Shown one piece after another: positions 20,397 through 31,822 of a stretch of DNA of 64,000 bases. Below the pieces are notes generated by a model. It had not been told where the DNA came from and ran no database searches. It saw only the letters and a program-made list of their open reading frames with translations. Location: NCBI GenBank assembly GCA_001986395.2, contig MQVO02000007.1, forward strand, positions 1,302,001 to 1,366,000, read 5' to 3'. A program made the position numbers and the translations under genes. Position 1 is the first letter of the stretch, and each line of letters opens with the position of its first letter. This DNA is from Irpex lacteus (lineage: Eukaryota; Basidiomycota; Agaricomycetes; Polyporales; Irpicaceae).

Positions 20397-22058
20397 ATGT
20401 CTGCGTTACTATCGCGTGGTCTGGGCTCTTCGCTTTGGATTGTCAAGCGTTCAATCTGGCTGGCTTGGAGTCTCCTCAAGTTTCCTGGTGTATCGCAACT
20501 GTTGACGTTTGTGATCCTCTACAAATATGCCATGGGTCTGTGGCTGGAGAAATTTGCGGGGGTATGGTCTCCTGCATTCCCGAAGATCTGGACAACTTGG
20601 GTCATCAGCCTTGTCGTGCTTCCTGTCTTTGCACTCATTCAGCTGTTCTGGCTTCTGGGTCGCGGACTTGTTATGTGGCTTTTGGCAAGAAGAAGTACGA
20701 GCAAGTACGTGTGCGGTGACAAGAATGAAAGGCATACGTCGAGTGTAGAAGAAAACCGTGAAGAATACATGCTCCTACCCCAAACCAACGCAGACGAAGA
20801 ACAACCAAGTACAAGACATCCATCATCGCACTCTTTCCGCAGATCCTTGTCGCGAGCCTCAAGTACTGGCCGGTTAATTTGGTGTGTTCAAATCCTGGTC
20901 TACGCTGCCATCGTTATCCTGGCCTACCGAGCTTGGGAACACTATGAAAACGAAGAAGACATCCGCTGGAGACCTGCCTTGAAGACCGCTCTTGCACAAC
21001 ACCCGAGAAACCGTGCAGGCTATGCTAAAGGCGAAAAGATTTTTATCGCAGCCAACTTCTACAACAACCACGAAGTCCTACCGTACTGGACGGCGACGCT
21101 TCTGGATGTCATTGCTTACCTGGGACCTGATAACGTCGCCGTGTCCATCGTAGAAAGTAACTCGGACGACCAGACTCCCGAACTACTACAGTATCTGGAC
21201 GATAGACTCGCAGAGCTGAACGTCAAGCGTAGAATACTCATTCAAGACAAGGCTATCCCGAAACCGCCTAACATGGAGTGGAACAATCGTATCGAGTTTC
21301 TCGCTGCCCTCCGAAACCGTGCATTAGAGCCTCTTGTCCAAGAGGGAGGTTACGACAAAGTGTTGTTCTCAAACGACGTCTACGTCGAGCCAGAGAGCCT
21401 CTTGGAACTCATCGAAACGGCGGACGGTAATTACGACATGGCCTGCGCTATGGACTTTGGTCACTTTGGCGCATACGACATGTGGGTACTGCGGGATCGC
21501 ATTGGAAAGCTGACCTACGGGATCTGGCCCTTCTTCTCCGATGTCCAAGACTATACTGCCATGAAATCTGCATTACCCGTCCCTGTATATACTTGCTGGA
21601 ACGGTGTCGTAGTTTTCCAAGCCGACCCCATCCTTCCGGTGCACCTTCGATCGAATCGTACTCTATCCACTTCTCCCTTGAAATTCCCGCCCCCGCCAAC
21701 TCATCCGCTGACCAAGTCAATAGCCGAATCTCCAGCCCTCACTCCGCCACTGCGCTTCAGAGCCTCTCCTCGAGGCGAAGGCTGTTTCTCATCAGAGTCT
21801 TTTCTCCTTCCTTACGATATGCGCCGTCTCATGGGCATGGACCGTATCTATGTCAACCCGCGAGTTCGTGTAGGATACGTTTGGCATTTCTACTGGTGGC
21901 ACAAGTGGGTCTTGAGGCACCCGTACGTGGCATGGTTTGTGGAGAAGATATACGATGGCGCGTGGATGCAATACACGAAGATGGTAGTAGGTGATGGCGG
22001 AGTGTATACTTGGGATGGTGGAGATTGCCATCCTTGGTGGTACGGAGATTGGTGGTGA
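20397..22058 (+). CDS. GT69 alpha-1,3-mannosyltransferase (CMT1/CAP59 family)
   Basis: Single-exon gene, 553 aa, unusual for this intron-rich window. The family covers Cryptococcus Cmt1 and Cap59, which work on capsule or wall mannans in the Golgi. Visible motifs are KIFIAANFYNNHEVLPYW, VAVSIVESNSDDQTPELL, RIEFLAALRNRALEPL, the acidic VLFSNDVYVEPE, YDMACAMDFGHFGAYDMWVLRD and, at the end, YVNPRVRVGYVWHFYWWHKW. It has two hydrophobic segments near residues 30-50 and 60-100, and a third at about 160-180 (LIWCVQILVYAAIVILAYRAW), where family members usually show one N-terminal anchor. The C-terminus is rich in Trp and Gly (GGDCHPWWYGDWW). Confidence 0.88.
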   Translation: MSALLSRGLGSSLWIVKRSIWLAWSLLKFPGVSQLLTFVILYKYAMGLWLEKFAGVWSPAFPKIWTTWVISLVVLPVFALIQLFWLLGRGLVMWLLARRSTSKYVCGDKNERHTSSVEENREEYMLLPQTNADEEQPSTRHPSSHSFRRSLSRASSTGRLIWCVQILVYAAIVILAYRAWEHYENEEDIRWRPALKTALAQHPRNRAGYAKGEKIFIAANFYNNHEVLPYWTATLLDVIAYLGPDNVAVSIVESNSDDQTPELLQYLDDRLAELNVKRRILIQDKAIPKPPNMEWNNRIEFLAALRNRALEPLVQEGGYDKVLFSNDVYVEPESLLELIETADGNYDMACAMDFGHFGAYDMWVLRDRIGKLTYGIWPFFSDVQDYTAMKSALPVPVYTCWNGVVVFQADPILPVHLRSNRTLSTSPLKFPPPPTHPLTKSIAESPALTPPLRFRASPRGEGCFSSESFLLPYDMRRLMGMDRIYVNPRVRVGYVWHFYWWHKWVLRHPYVAWFVEKIYDGAWMQYTKMVVGDGGVYTWDGGDCHPWWYGDWW

Positions 22059-22421
22059 GGAGAGGAACGCCATGTTGCTAGTTGTGACTTACGGATACTT
22101 GGTCCAACAATGGGTAGTTGCGTTGGGAGGGAAGATTCGGAGGAACGGCAAGATGTACAGATGCATTGGCAAATGAGAGGACTACTACTAGAGTAGCCAT
22201 ATGAAAACGTTATCGAAGGTTTATGACATGGGTATGATAGTCCGTGGGCATTATCCGTTCAGAAAGGAAGTGTATCAATAGTCCATGAGGTGCAGTGAAA
22301 GTCCGAGAGTAGATGAAATGAATAGACTGTAAGGGCTCGATTATATACTAGTGCCAGTAGTGGTAGTGGTAGTGAATCCAGTTCTACCGGAAGGATGACG
22401 AGCATGAACACGGTAGGTAAG
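22059..22421. other. Convergent 3' region GT69 / rhomboid
   Basis: Tail-to-tail intergenic stretch holding both 3' UTRs. No gene seen. Confidence 0.4.
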
Positions 22422-24403
22422 TTACGTTGAACTTGAAAGGAAAGAAGTTACGCACCCTTTGCAGTGGTTATTAGATGACGTCGGGATGCACGACAGGTAT
22501 CGGCACCAGGAGCAGGCTAAGGTGGGTATCATCAGCCGGTAAATAGACTTACCAGAGACGTTGAACTTACCGGCGTATGGGTCGCTCGTGTAGAAGTTGC
22601 GAATGAGTACGACAAAAAGGACTATAGCTACTGGTATAGCGGCTATTCTGAGAGTCCAGGTAATAATCTGGTGTCGCCTTGATGCGCTGATGATGGGGTA
22701 GAGTACCATCCCCACCAAGAGTCCCATCAAGAACCCTCCGATGTGCGCTACAGTCAGCGGTTAGTCGAGGTAAAGAACGACGGATAACTGTAAGCTTACC
22801 AAAGTTATCGACATCTGAGGGACAGAAAAGAATAACGTCAGACCAGCGAGACATCAAAGGATAGCGGCAACATACAAGGAATGAAACCAACTGCGATACC
22901 AATAATGAGTTCGATAGTCATGAGAACGAGCTGTGACCCTTTGATTAGCGGTCGAGGAGTTCCAGAGTGGCAAAACATTACCTTGCGGACTGGCCGGTAT
23001 GTGTACTTCCAGTGGGCAAACAAGTCTATCCACGCAACCTGAATCATGGTCAGTTCGGGTATCACGGTTTGTCGCTTGAACACTTACAGCCACTGTGCCG
23101 AAAATAGCACCACTAGCACCGATAGAAGGGGCGGCCACAAGGGCGAAGTTTCCGCCCAAGACGTTTCTGATCAAGTTGCAGGTTAATATTTGCTGCTGAA
23201 CATCATGGAATGGATACGAACCCGAAAATCCCAGCAGCCATGTACAAGAGCAAGAAACCTGCCGATCCCATTTCTTTCTCAACCTGAGCAAGTCGTTAGA
23301 TCAACTTTTCTGTGAGCGTGTGAATCACGTACTTCAGCTGATGCTGTCAGCTGCGCGAGCATATTCAGGACGAAATGAATAATACCGGCATGAAGGAAGA
23401 TGGGTGTAATGAACCTGAGAGCAATTAGGCAGTAAGCAGATGAAACGTCCAAAGCCATTGTTGCGCACCTGAACCACTGATTGGGTTGCTTATCGTGGAA
23501 CCCACCAAAGCCGCACACATCCTCGAGAGGACATATCCGATCTGGAGGGTTGGCAGTATCATTGAGGCCTAGAAGAACAAACATAAGCTGAGGCCCAGAA
23601 TTATCCGTAGGGTGACGTACATGCAAACGGCGTGGATACCGTAAGGCCTTCTACCTCCTTCATACAAGGAGGGAACCGTGCGCCAACATGAATGAGCGCG
23701 CTCTGTGAGGGCCCCAGCATTGGATTGACCACGGGCTGTATTACAACTTAGAGTTTTGCGCGAAGACTCGAAATTATCTCTGAACACTCACGTGGAATGA
23801 TATAGGAGTGCCTTGAGCCTTGGAGTTGACTACCAGTTCGTATATTAGGACCCCAAGCATTATGGCCGCAAATGTCCATGCTGCGGAGAGAATGTGTTGG
23901 ATGAACGCTCAAACTTGGGGAAAATGCTGATCATATACTCACCCACGAAGGGGTACCTTTGCCGTCCGATACCACGCTTCTTACGGTCTATGCGCTGCTG
24001 AAGGCTGTTACGGCCCTCACCTGGAGCGATGGAGAGGAAACGCGACAAAGGACGAGCCTTCTCTTGTATTGGATGTGCGTTGGCAGCATTATAAGGCTCA
24101 TCGTCGGCATAATCTACACGGACACAATTGAGTGTTCAGCGTCCTGTGGCATGTAGTGCAGTTCTTGAGGGTGGTAGGCGTACCTAAGTCTTGGTAGTTT
24201 CTCGAGGTACGAACGTCTGTAGGATCATATTCCTCTACTTTGGTGTGAACATCTTGCTTCGATGCCTCTGGATTGTCGTAGTACGAGTCATGTGCGGTAC
24301 TACTCTCGCTCGTGAGCAGGTTGGCCGAGGAACCAGTTCGGGAATGCCGAAGCAACGCTTCATGGTCGAATGGTTCGTCTTCTGGTGCTCTGTGAACAGA
24401 CAT
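22422..24403 (-). CDS. Rhomboid family intramembrane serine protease
   Basis: The N-terminal cytosolic tail (MSVHRAPEDEPFDHEALLRH...) carries DRKKRGIGRQRYPFV before the first membrane segment (AWTFAAIMLGVLIYELVV). The lumenal loop has CPLEDVCGFGGF and NQWFRFITPIFLHAGIIHFVLNM, with the rhomboid WR-type and HxxxH region. The catalytic serine lies in IGASGAIFGTVAVAWIDL, and the partner His in AHIGGFLMGLLVGMVLYPII. The tail is Cys-rich (CSWCRYLSCIPTSSNNHCKG), reached by splicing GKFNVS across the last intron. This plan (N-terminal extension, 1+6 TM, Cys-rich tail) is that of secretory-pathway rhomboids rather than mitochondrial Pcp1. About 450 aa, roughly nine introns. Confidence 0.9.
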
Positions 24404-24744
24404 AAAAGCGTATTATGGGTAGAAATGAAGGTCTGAGTGAACGTGGTGGTGGTCGTGAAGAAAGGTTGAGTGTAACAGAGTCAACAGACAGCTGTAATAT
24501 TTGCCACAACCTGCAGTGCAGTGCACAGCGCGCGTGCCAGTGGCCAAGACTAATACACATCATAGACGCCCGATTACCGAACTTCTCGCACTAACACTCG
24601 GCACCCAATCAGGCAAGTTAAGTAGTTTATACCCACGAGGCTATGCAGATATTCTCTCCGCAGCAAAAGAAATACACAGCTTGATTACATTTTCATTCTG
24701 TTTCTCACAAGAAGAGGTAGTGACGAGCATAGCTTCAGGTGGCT
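24404..24744 (-). other. Rhomboid promoter / 3' of hydrolase gene
   Basis: Holds the rhomboid upstream region and the hydrolase 3' end. No gene seen. Confidence 0.35.
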
Positions 24745-26641
24745 TCAGTCGTTGATAGGCAGCCCTTCGCTCTCCTTCCACCGTTCCATCAACTCATTGC
24801 TGGGTACGCCGAAAGGATTAACGACCTTGCGGGCAACTTCAACCCCAGCAACGGGTAAGTTCCCGCGTTCTAGAAGCCCGAGCTGGACTCTCAATGTTAG
24901 TGGTTGACTCTCAACGCTGTGTGCCAAGCGTTTTCTCACCTGTACCAACGCGGAAGCTTGGTCCCAGTAGCTATGGCAGGATACCATTATGAGTGCGAGA
25001 TGATCTGTGGAGCAGCTGAGTACGCTTACATATGTCTGCAAACAAAATATGGAAGTGTAAGTATGGCCTATGCAGCTCAATGATGAGAACGCACTCAAAT
25101 GTGAGTTTATCCCCTCTAAATGCAACAATGCCCACCACGGTGAGCTCGAGAGGCTTTCCAGTGGGCTTCACACCAGGAAGGAAGTAGTCAATCTCCTATA
25201 TACCTTAGTTTAAGTCATGCTATGTACTCGATAAGTCTTCCGAAATTCCTACCGTCGTGTGTGTGCACTTGAATATCATTTCATCAATGATACGATCTGC
25301 CCCAACTACTGACTGTCAGTGGCGGTCTAGCTCTTCAGGGTGTCCAAAGACCTCACCTGTGCGAGATACTGTGATCAGTTCCGTATCAGGAGGAGTGACC
25401 TAGTATTCAGTAAGGGACAGGAGTAACGCTAGAGTTTTCTCGAAGCAGAATAGGGGTTACCCACGTTCTCCTTCGTAAAATGATACTGTCACATCCAATC
25501 AGGGATTATTAATATAGGTTTGGATTCTTGTCAAATCGCGTACCTTGTAGAAGCGAGCGAGTTGGTCAAAGCCGACACCACCGGTCAAGGTTGGGACATG
25601 GTTTACATACGGAACTGCCACCTGAGAAATACAAATAAAAACAGGGCTATCAGTTTCCAGACCATAGACGTACCATAGTAGACATAGTTTCTGCCAGAGG
25701 CATCGGCTCGTAAAAACAGAGATGTCAAGAGGATGATCGTACGCACTAAGAGCATCCCTTTCGACGAATTCCTGATATAGTATTCTGGTCAAAACGCTGA
25801 AAAGTAGGATTTTATCATGTGGCTCACGTAGTACGTGTGCTTCTCCCACAGTTTCTCCAAGTCGAAGCGCGGACCAAGCTGTCTACGAAGCAGATCGAGG
25901 GTACGACTATAAGACAGTCCAACCGCAGACCTAACGTAGATGTCCACCTCCGAGTTTTCTTGCGCTGTGATTAAAGCCGGTGCTTTCATAGCATATGGGA
26001 ATGGTGGCGAGGCCCCGACCTTCGGGTACACATGCACTTGGACTGGAAGCAATAAGGCCTGCGAGGCCTGTGACCCAGGCCATATTGCACTTGAGACTTC
26101 AATCACAGACGCATGAAGACCTTCTTGAATAGAAGAAAGGTGTAATAATGTCCTACGCGGCGAGAATCAGTCAACTCGAAGATACAGCTCGGATAGGCTC
26201 AACAGGGTTTCGAATACTTACGGAATATGCCTATCATCAACATATTTCCACAACAGGCCTTCCGATTTGTCGATAGCTGGGCAGAAGTGAATGATTGCCT
26301 TTAAAGTCTGAAGCGGCAGTCTCTCGCAGATATAATTGAGTGCTTCTCGAGTCGCGCCATACGTGATAAGACCCCAATTTGTATCGCCATTACAGCCGTT
26401 AAAGGCCTCCACAATGCCTGGAAGCGAGCTTCCCATTGATTGGCCACCAAAGACTTGGTACACATCGTACCCTTCTTCTGCAAACTATCAGGGGATCACG
26501 ATTTCAGTGGACGTATCACAGATATGAAGTCGAGAAGGATCATACCTGTGTGCACCATCCCGATTGCTCCTCGTTGGCATATACTACCAGAAGTGAGGGG
26601 TTTGGGACTGAAGCAACTGTGTTTGCGTGAAAGTGAGACAT
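24745..26641 (-). CDS. Dienelactone-hydrolase-like protein with NTF2/SnoaL-like C-terminal domain
   Basis: The start at 26641 (MSHFHANTVASVPNPSLLVV) is followed by an alpha/beta-hydrolase-like half (YDVYQVFGGQSM..., WGLITYGATREALNYI, IIHFCPAID). The C-terminal half is an NTF2-like domain: FVERDALKTMSTMVAVPYVNH, TLTGGVGFDQLARFY, DTELITVSRTVGADRIIDEM, CTHTTEIDYFLPGVKPTGK and HIYWDQASALVQLGLL. This two-domain layout is usually named dienelactone hydrolase or carboxymethylenebutenolidase in fungi. The usual nucleophile position reads YGATR, with no Cys or Ser as in GxCxG, so hydrolase activity is doubtful. About ten introns. The name is by family resemblance; the substrate is unknown. Confidence 0.8.
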
Positions 26642-26948
26642 AGCAAAACCTTCAGATGGTCAGCGTTGGCTGAAATCCGAGTGATCGATCGAACACAGGC
26701 GGTATCGGAGTAGTCCAGATAGCAGCTGGGGCTCGAATTCGAATCTCCCTCGCGCTTACTCCGATATGCAATGTCTGGTGCCGGATTCCCATGGGTGTAC
26801 ATACCAGTGAGAGAAATACATGAGTCGAACAGTTTCTAACGTTACTTCGCTGGGACTGGTGTGCGAAAATGTAAATGAGTAAAAAAAAGAGATGAATAGA
26901 TAAGCGTCCAAGCAAGATGACGTCCGGCAGGAGTAGCACGCATACCCA
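26642..26948 (-). other. Hydrolase gene promoter
   Basis: Upstream of the minus-strand hydrolase gene and downstream of the ankyrin-DIL gene. It contains an A-rich run near 26880. No gene seen. Confidence 0.35.
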
Positions 26949-29900
26949 TCAAGATGGTAAACGGAAGTGAGAAACCTCCACCATCGGACTGCCTGCTGCG
27001 CTCGCCTTCCCTTTACTACGTGCCATTGACCTTGATCTGGTCAGAGGGGTAAAATGCGTAGCAATCTTCAGCTCCCCGTCCTCTCCTTCAGATCCAGTAG
27101 GAGAATATGGTGGAGGCTTGTCATCTTCGTCTTCATCCACTTCTATAGACCTATACCATCGTGCGGTTGACGGCGCTCCGTCAATCCACTGCAATGTCCG
27201 AATCTCGACTTCTCGTAGCTTCCTGCTCGGCAACTTCCACGACATGGCTGCGCGCACACGACTGCTACTGCGCTTGCTAGGAGAGAGTATAGAAGAATCG
27301 CTTGCTCGTTTGCTATCTCGAGACGACTGTTTCACCGGCACCGCGCCGAGGAAGCGAGGATCGGAGGGTAGAAACAAGGGGAGCATATGTCGGGAGTCGA
27401 GCAGTTCGCCTAATACCTCTGGTGGAGATGGAGGCTCCCATGAAGACTTCTCAGACGCACGATCGAATAACAAATCGATGTTGCGCTGCGCTTTGAAGTC
27501 GTCCGGATTGGGCGAGGGTGGAATGCTCTCAACGAAACTGGCACCGCTGTTCAATGGAGGTGAGGAATCTTCCTCTCGTTCACGATCGCGTTCGTTAATC
27601 TGTCAATACAAATTAGACGAAGATTGCGGCAGTGGCCGAAATATTCACACTCACCTCTTTACGAAGAGCTTCGACGCCTAGCTTGACTCGATGACGTTCC
27701 CAGTCCTTCTGTAACTGAGCAAGGTACTGAACACACTCTTCGGTCATTCGCCCCTCGTTGACCTCGTACTTGTAATCACGAACTGCGCGTCGCATCTGTG
27801 ACAGTTATTTACGTTTATTCCACTTCGTCTTTGATCGAATGACTATTTCTTACCTGTAATGGATTAATATGCCGCATTGTTTGTATCGTCGCAATCAAAT
27901 TGGCGAACTCGTTGATGGACGAGAGGCACTGTTTGATCAAACGCAATGAGCATGTGGTAGGCCAATGTGTTACAGTACCAGTCAAGGACGTACCTGAAGC
28001 CAATTCAATAGGTCCTTGACAGGTGCAAAGTGGGCGCCGACGCCCTTCGGTAAGTCCATGTTGTCAATCCATTCCTCGATTACGCTGATATTCATGCTTA
28101 TCTGCACAGCTCGGGACCTGTACAAGTCCGTCACGTAAGACCAAGAGGCGTTGAATAAATGCGCTCATACCTGCATAGGTATTTCTTCCTCGTAAGAATG
28201 CGGTTGAACATTTCACCTAACTAGAATGAGACCTCAAGAATAAAACGCAGTAACGTCATTGGACTCACAAGCTGCCCAGTACATAACTTGTGACCACAAC
28301 TGTGTTGTTATAGCCGGGTTAATGTTCGCCAGGCTAAGGAATGTGTGTAACGCTGTCATGAAGGACGTGACATCCTGAGGCGATGGTCCGGCAGAGGAAT
28401 CACTCAGTGAGCCACCAAGTGAAACACTCGCGGGCGGCCGCCCCCGTCCAAATGTATTTCGCAGAGTGGCGAATTTACCGCTTGCAGTGTTCGGGGGAGA
28501 GGAGGGCCGAGTAGGTGTCGTAGACGGAGTTGAGCTGGGAGCTCCGCTCTTTAATGTCGGAGAAGTGGAGGGTAGGTTATTTAATGTAGGTGGAGGGGCG
28601 GCTTTCTTCTTTCCTGCGGTGAAGGGGCGGAGGAAGGACCACTCGGATTCGAATTGGACCGCCTCGAACTCGCTTGATAGTGGTGTATAATCCAATAACG
28701 CTGGATCGAGCATTTGATCAATTCTCCTTTCCGCATATCTGATAATGAAGACTATATGAACATGTCAATGATCGACTCGTTGAAAGCGATTCGTCAACTG
28801 ACCGAAGACCGAGTTTAAAATCTCCTCAATGACGGAGTAAGACCCCAGCAACTCGCAAGTTTCTCTCAATGCTTCGTCGCAGCGCATGAGATGCAGCCAT
28901 ACGGTGAGGTTGTGAAGCCAGAACACTAGGCACGCAAGATCTTCTCCATGGTTCTAGGATAGGTGGATTAGATCCGAACCTATTTTAGAGTATGAACCCA
29001 CTCACGAAGAAGGTATCCTCAATCGCATCGCTAGCACCAATGATGAGATCTTCTAGCCAGTCTTCTCCACAGTGTAGACCTGCGAAACGAGCTAGCATGT
29101 ACAATGCATTTGCAGGCTCGGTATTCCGTATTGATGGCCGGAAATCCATGATCAAGGATTGGAAGATATTGGGCAAAGCATGCGGGGAGAATACCAACAT
29201 GGAGGTGTAATCTGGAGGTGGTGTCTGTAAAGCGTTCATTGAATTGAACGCAAGAAGACCTCAGAGTTAACTCACGAATATGTCCTCCCTCACAGCGTCT
29301 TCGTCTTCATCCTCAGCAGGATCTTCAGGGTCAATGTCGGGCTCCGCGTCTCCCCACCACCTGTAGTCAACGTCGAGGATCCTCGTGAGTCGATCTCGCA
29401 ATGCTCGTTGGGTCTGTATCTTTTGCTCATATTTCTCCTGAAGCCGCCTCTTCTCTTCCATACGTCCTCCTGTCCAACCTTTCTCACGCATTGCTTCTTC
29501 AAGCAGCAAGCGTACGTCTTCTCTCCCCGGTAATAATGAATGCGCGGTCACAATGTCCAGTGCTGTCAGGTTCCGTCGCGTGACAGCAAAGGGAGAAGCT
29601 CCACGCGTCAATAGGTGAGATACGAGTGTTGGCGGCGCGAGTAATGCTGCATGATGTAAAGCTGCCCAGCCAGCTATATTTGAAGGTTAGAACATAAGAT
29701 GCAGCTGCACAGCGACTACAAGGAACTCACCGAAATCAGGCTGGTTAACATCGGCCCCTTCAGCTATAAGCAGCCGCGCGCATTCCTCGCGTTCTACATC
29801 CCTTTCGCTCTCCTGCCCAAACCCCAGAATCAATACACTCAACAAACCCAGTCCATCCTCGTCCTGCTTTCCTAGATCGATGTACGGCTGCGCCTGTGGT

Positions 29901-30109
29901 TCCGAGAGTATGTACGAGAGCAAGCTGAAATCGCCAAAGACACATGTACGCGTCAGGCAATGTGAAACCAGGTCGGCTTTCTGGCTGGGGGACAGTCCAA
30001 CGTTGGGCGAGAGTAAATGGGCCAGTTGAGCGGGAGTAGGATAAATAGGTTGAAGGTCCGGTTCCACAGTAATGTTTATCTGCGGCATAGACGTTGATGG
30101 CGATGCCAT
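26949..30109 (-). CDS. Ankyrin repeat and dilute (DIL) domain protein
   Basis: The start at 30109 gives MASPSTSMPQINITVEPD. Ankyrin-type helices follow (ADLVSHCLTRTCVFGDFSLL, ARLLIAEGADVNQPDFG, WAALHHAALLAPPTLVSHLL, TRGASPFAVTRRNLTALDI). The second half is a DIL domain like that of class V myosin tails (LWSQVMYWAACEMFNRIL, SRAVQISMNISVIEEWI, LLNWLQCLSSINEF, MRHINPLQMRRAVRDYKYE). A Ser/Pro-rich spacer interrupts the DIL region at about 28390-28600, and the Ser-rich C-terminus is disordered. About 850 aa, ten or more introns. DIL domains bind cargo or adaptors; a role in polarity or vesicle traffic is inferred. It is head-to-head with RRP15. Confidence 0.88.
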
Positions 30110-30539
30110 GATGAGCGTGTGGTACACAGATTGTGCGCAATGTATCCTAAATGCAAAGGCTATGGAGACAAAGGATGCTTGACAGTGACACCAACGATAC
30201 AGCGACAGTATTCCAGGTTGATTGACTTGATGAGCGGCCGCCCAAGAATGGACGCGGTTGGCGACCTGCACCGAAAGCGAGTATTATGAGACAGCGTGAA
30301 GCAAAGCAAAGATAATAGCACGAAAGAGCACCGAATATGCTACGCGAAAGAAAGCAGAGTAATACCTGGAAGTACGACAGCGACCGTCAGCCCAAGTCAG
30401 CCAGCCATGGTTGTCGCCGTACATCAGCGTCTACATTCTCAGATCTCTCAGATCTGTGCACGATCTCCCGCGTCTATGCAAGTTTATTGCAAGTGACCTT
30501 TGCTTCCACCACCACCTCTCGCCGCAACTCTAAATCGTT
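30110..30539. promoter_or_regulatory. Divergent promoter ANK-DIL / RRP15
   Basis: 430 bp between two divergent start codons. A duplicated TCTCAGATCT word lies near 30437-30452. No gene seen. Confidence 0.45.
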
Positions 30540-31346
30540 ATGCCCGTCGCCAAAAGACAGAAAGTAGAGAAGGAGGATGTCTCTGAAGAGCCAGAGGAGG
30601 ACGTTCCAAGCTCGGACGATGACGAGGCTAGCTTCAGTGGCTCTGAGCAGGCAGACAGTGAAGGTGGTAGTTCCCCCGACACCGACGACGAAATCGCCGG
30701 AGCAATGCGATCCAAATCTAAGAAAACACAGAAGAGAAAACGTCGAGCTACAGACCCAAATACTTTTGGATCAGCACTGCAGTCTCTGCTGAATACCAAG
30801 GCACCCTCTGCTCTACCACTTTCACTAAAGCCATCAATCGCCCGACGACGCAATGATGAAAAGCTTGAAGCCGAGGGAAAGAAAATCATACAGATAGAGA
30901 GGAAGGAGAAAGAAGAGAAAGGTCGAATAAAGGATGTGATCGGTGGATGGGGAGGCGAGAGCGAGCGAGCGTTGCGTAAAGTAGCCCAAAGAGGAGGTAT
31001 GTCATTTGCCTCTATCTTGACCATGTATGTTGATGTCATTGCGCTATGATAGTTGTGAAACTCTTTAATGTGATACAGCAGTCACAGGCGACCGCCGCGG
31101 CCGCAGAAGAAGGGTTAAAGGCGCAACGAGGGACAGGCAAGCCGACTCTACCGGCTCCTTCGCTGGCGAAGGACAAAAAGAAGAGTAAAGTCAAGCCGAA
31201 TGTTCTCGGCCAAGGCAAAAACGGTGAGTTCCTGCCCTCTTCGTGCGGCATGCAAGCTGATGTATTGCTCCGTTGTGCCAGATGTTGTCGGGGAGGATGA
31301 CTTCTTGAACAGTATCCGTTCTGGTGGGATAGTGTCTAAGGCTTAG
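30540..31346 (+). CDS. RRP15: Ribosomal RNA-processing protein RRP15
   Basis: Nucleolar factor for pre-60S rRNA processing. Three exons. The N-terminus is acidic (EDVSEEPEEDVPSSDDDE). The conserved block runs DPNTFGSALQSLLNTKAPSALPLS, then ARRRNDEKLEAEGKKII and RALRKVAQRGGVVKLFNVIQ, joined across intron 1 (66 nt or so). KKKSKVKPNVLGQGKN is followed, after intron 2, by DVVGEDDFLNSIRSGGIVSKA. The stop is TAG 31344-31346. About 225 aa, typical length. Confidence 0.9.
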
Positions 31347-31822
31347 CTGCGACGGAAGACAGACTTTATCAGTTTCATCCGTTCTTAATGCACTCACACT
31401 TCCGACATCAACGCACGGCGCGTAGGTGAGAACTTCGCTGAGTTCACCTTTGATATAGTACAGGAACCGAGCGTGAGCAGGAACATAGTGTCAAACTTTG
31501 CTTGCACGGCCGCGGGCTTGGCTGGTTGGCCAGCGGTACAGCTGATGGGATGGACTTTTCATACAGTTTTGTGAAAGATCAGTGGATTCTCGGAATTTCG
31601 CTTTATTGCGACCCAGGCTTTACGAATGTATCATTTATATGTTTCTTGTATTCCACGTAATTTTGTAATCCACAGCTATAAGAGCCTTTTGCTCATGCGC
31701 ACTGTTATCTGCGTTGCACGGCGGCGCTCTGGATCTTCCCAGGTGCGAGCGGTAAAATATCGACCTGCCCTAAACTCACAAATTTCCTTAAATTACGCGC
31801 ACGCCGCGTCTTCCAATCCTCC
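31347..31822. other. Intergenic RRP15 / GID8
   Basis: Holds the RRP15 3' UTR and the GID8 promoter and leader. No gene seen; the short ORFs here lack coding character. Confidence 0.4.
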
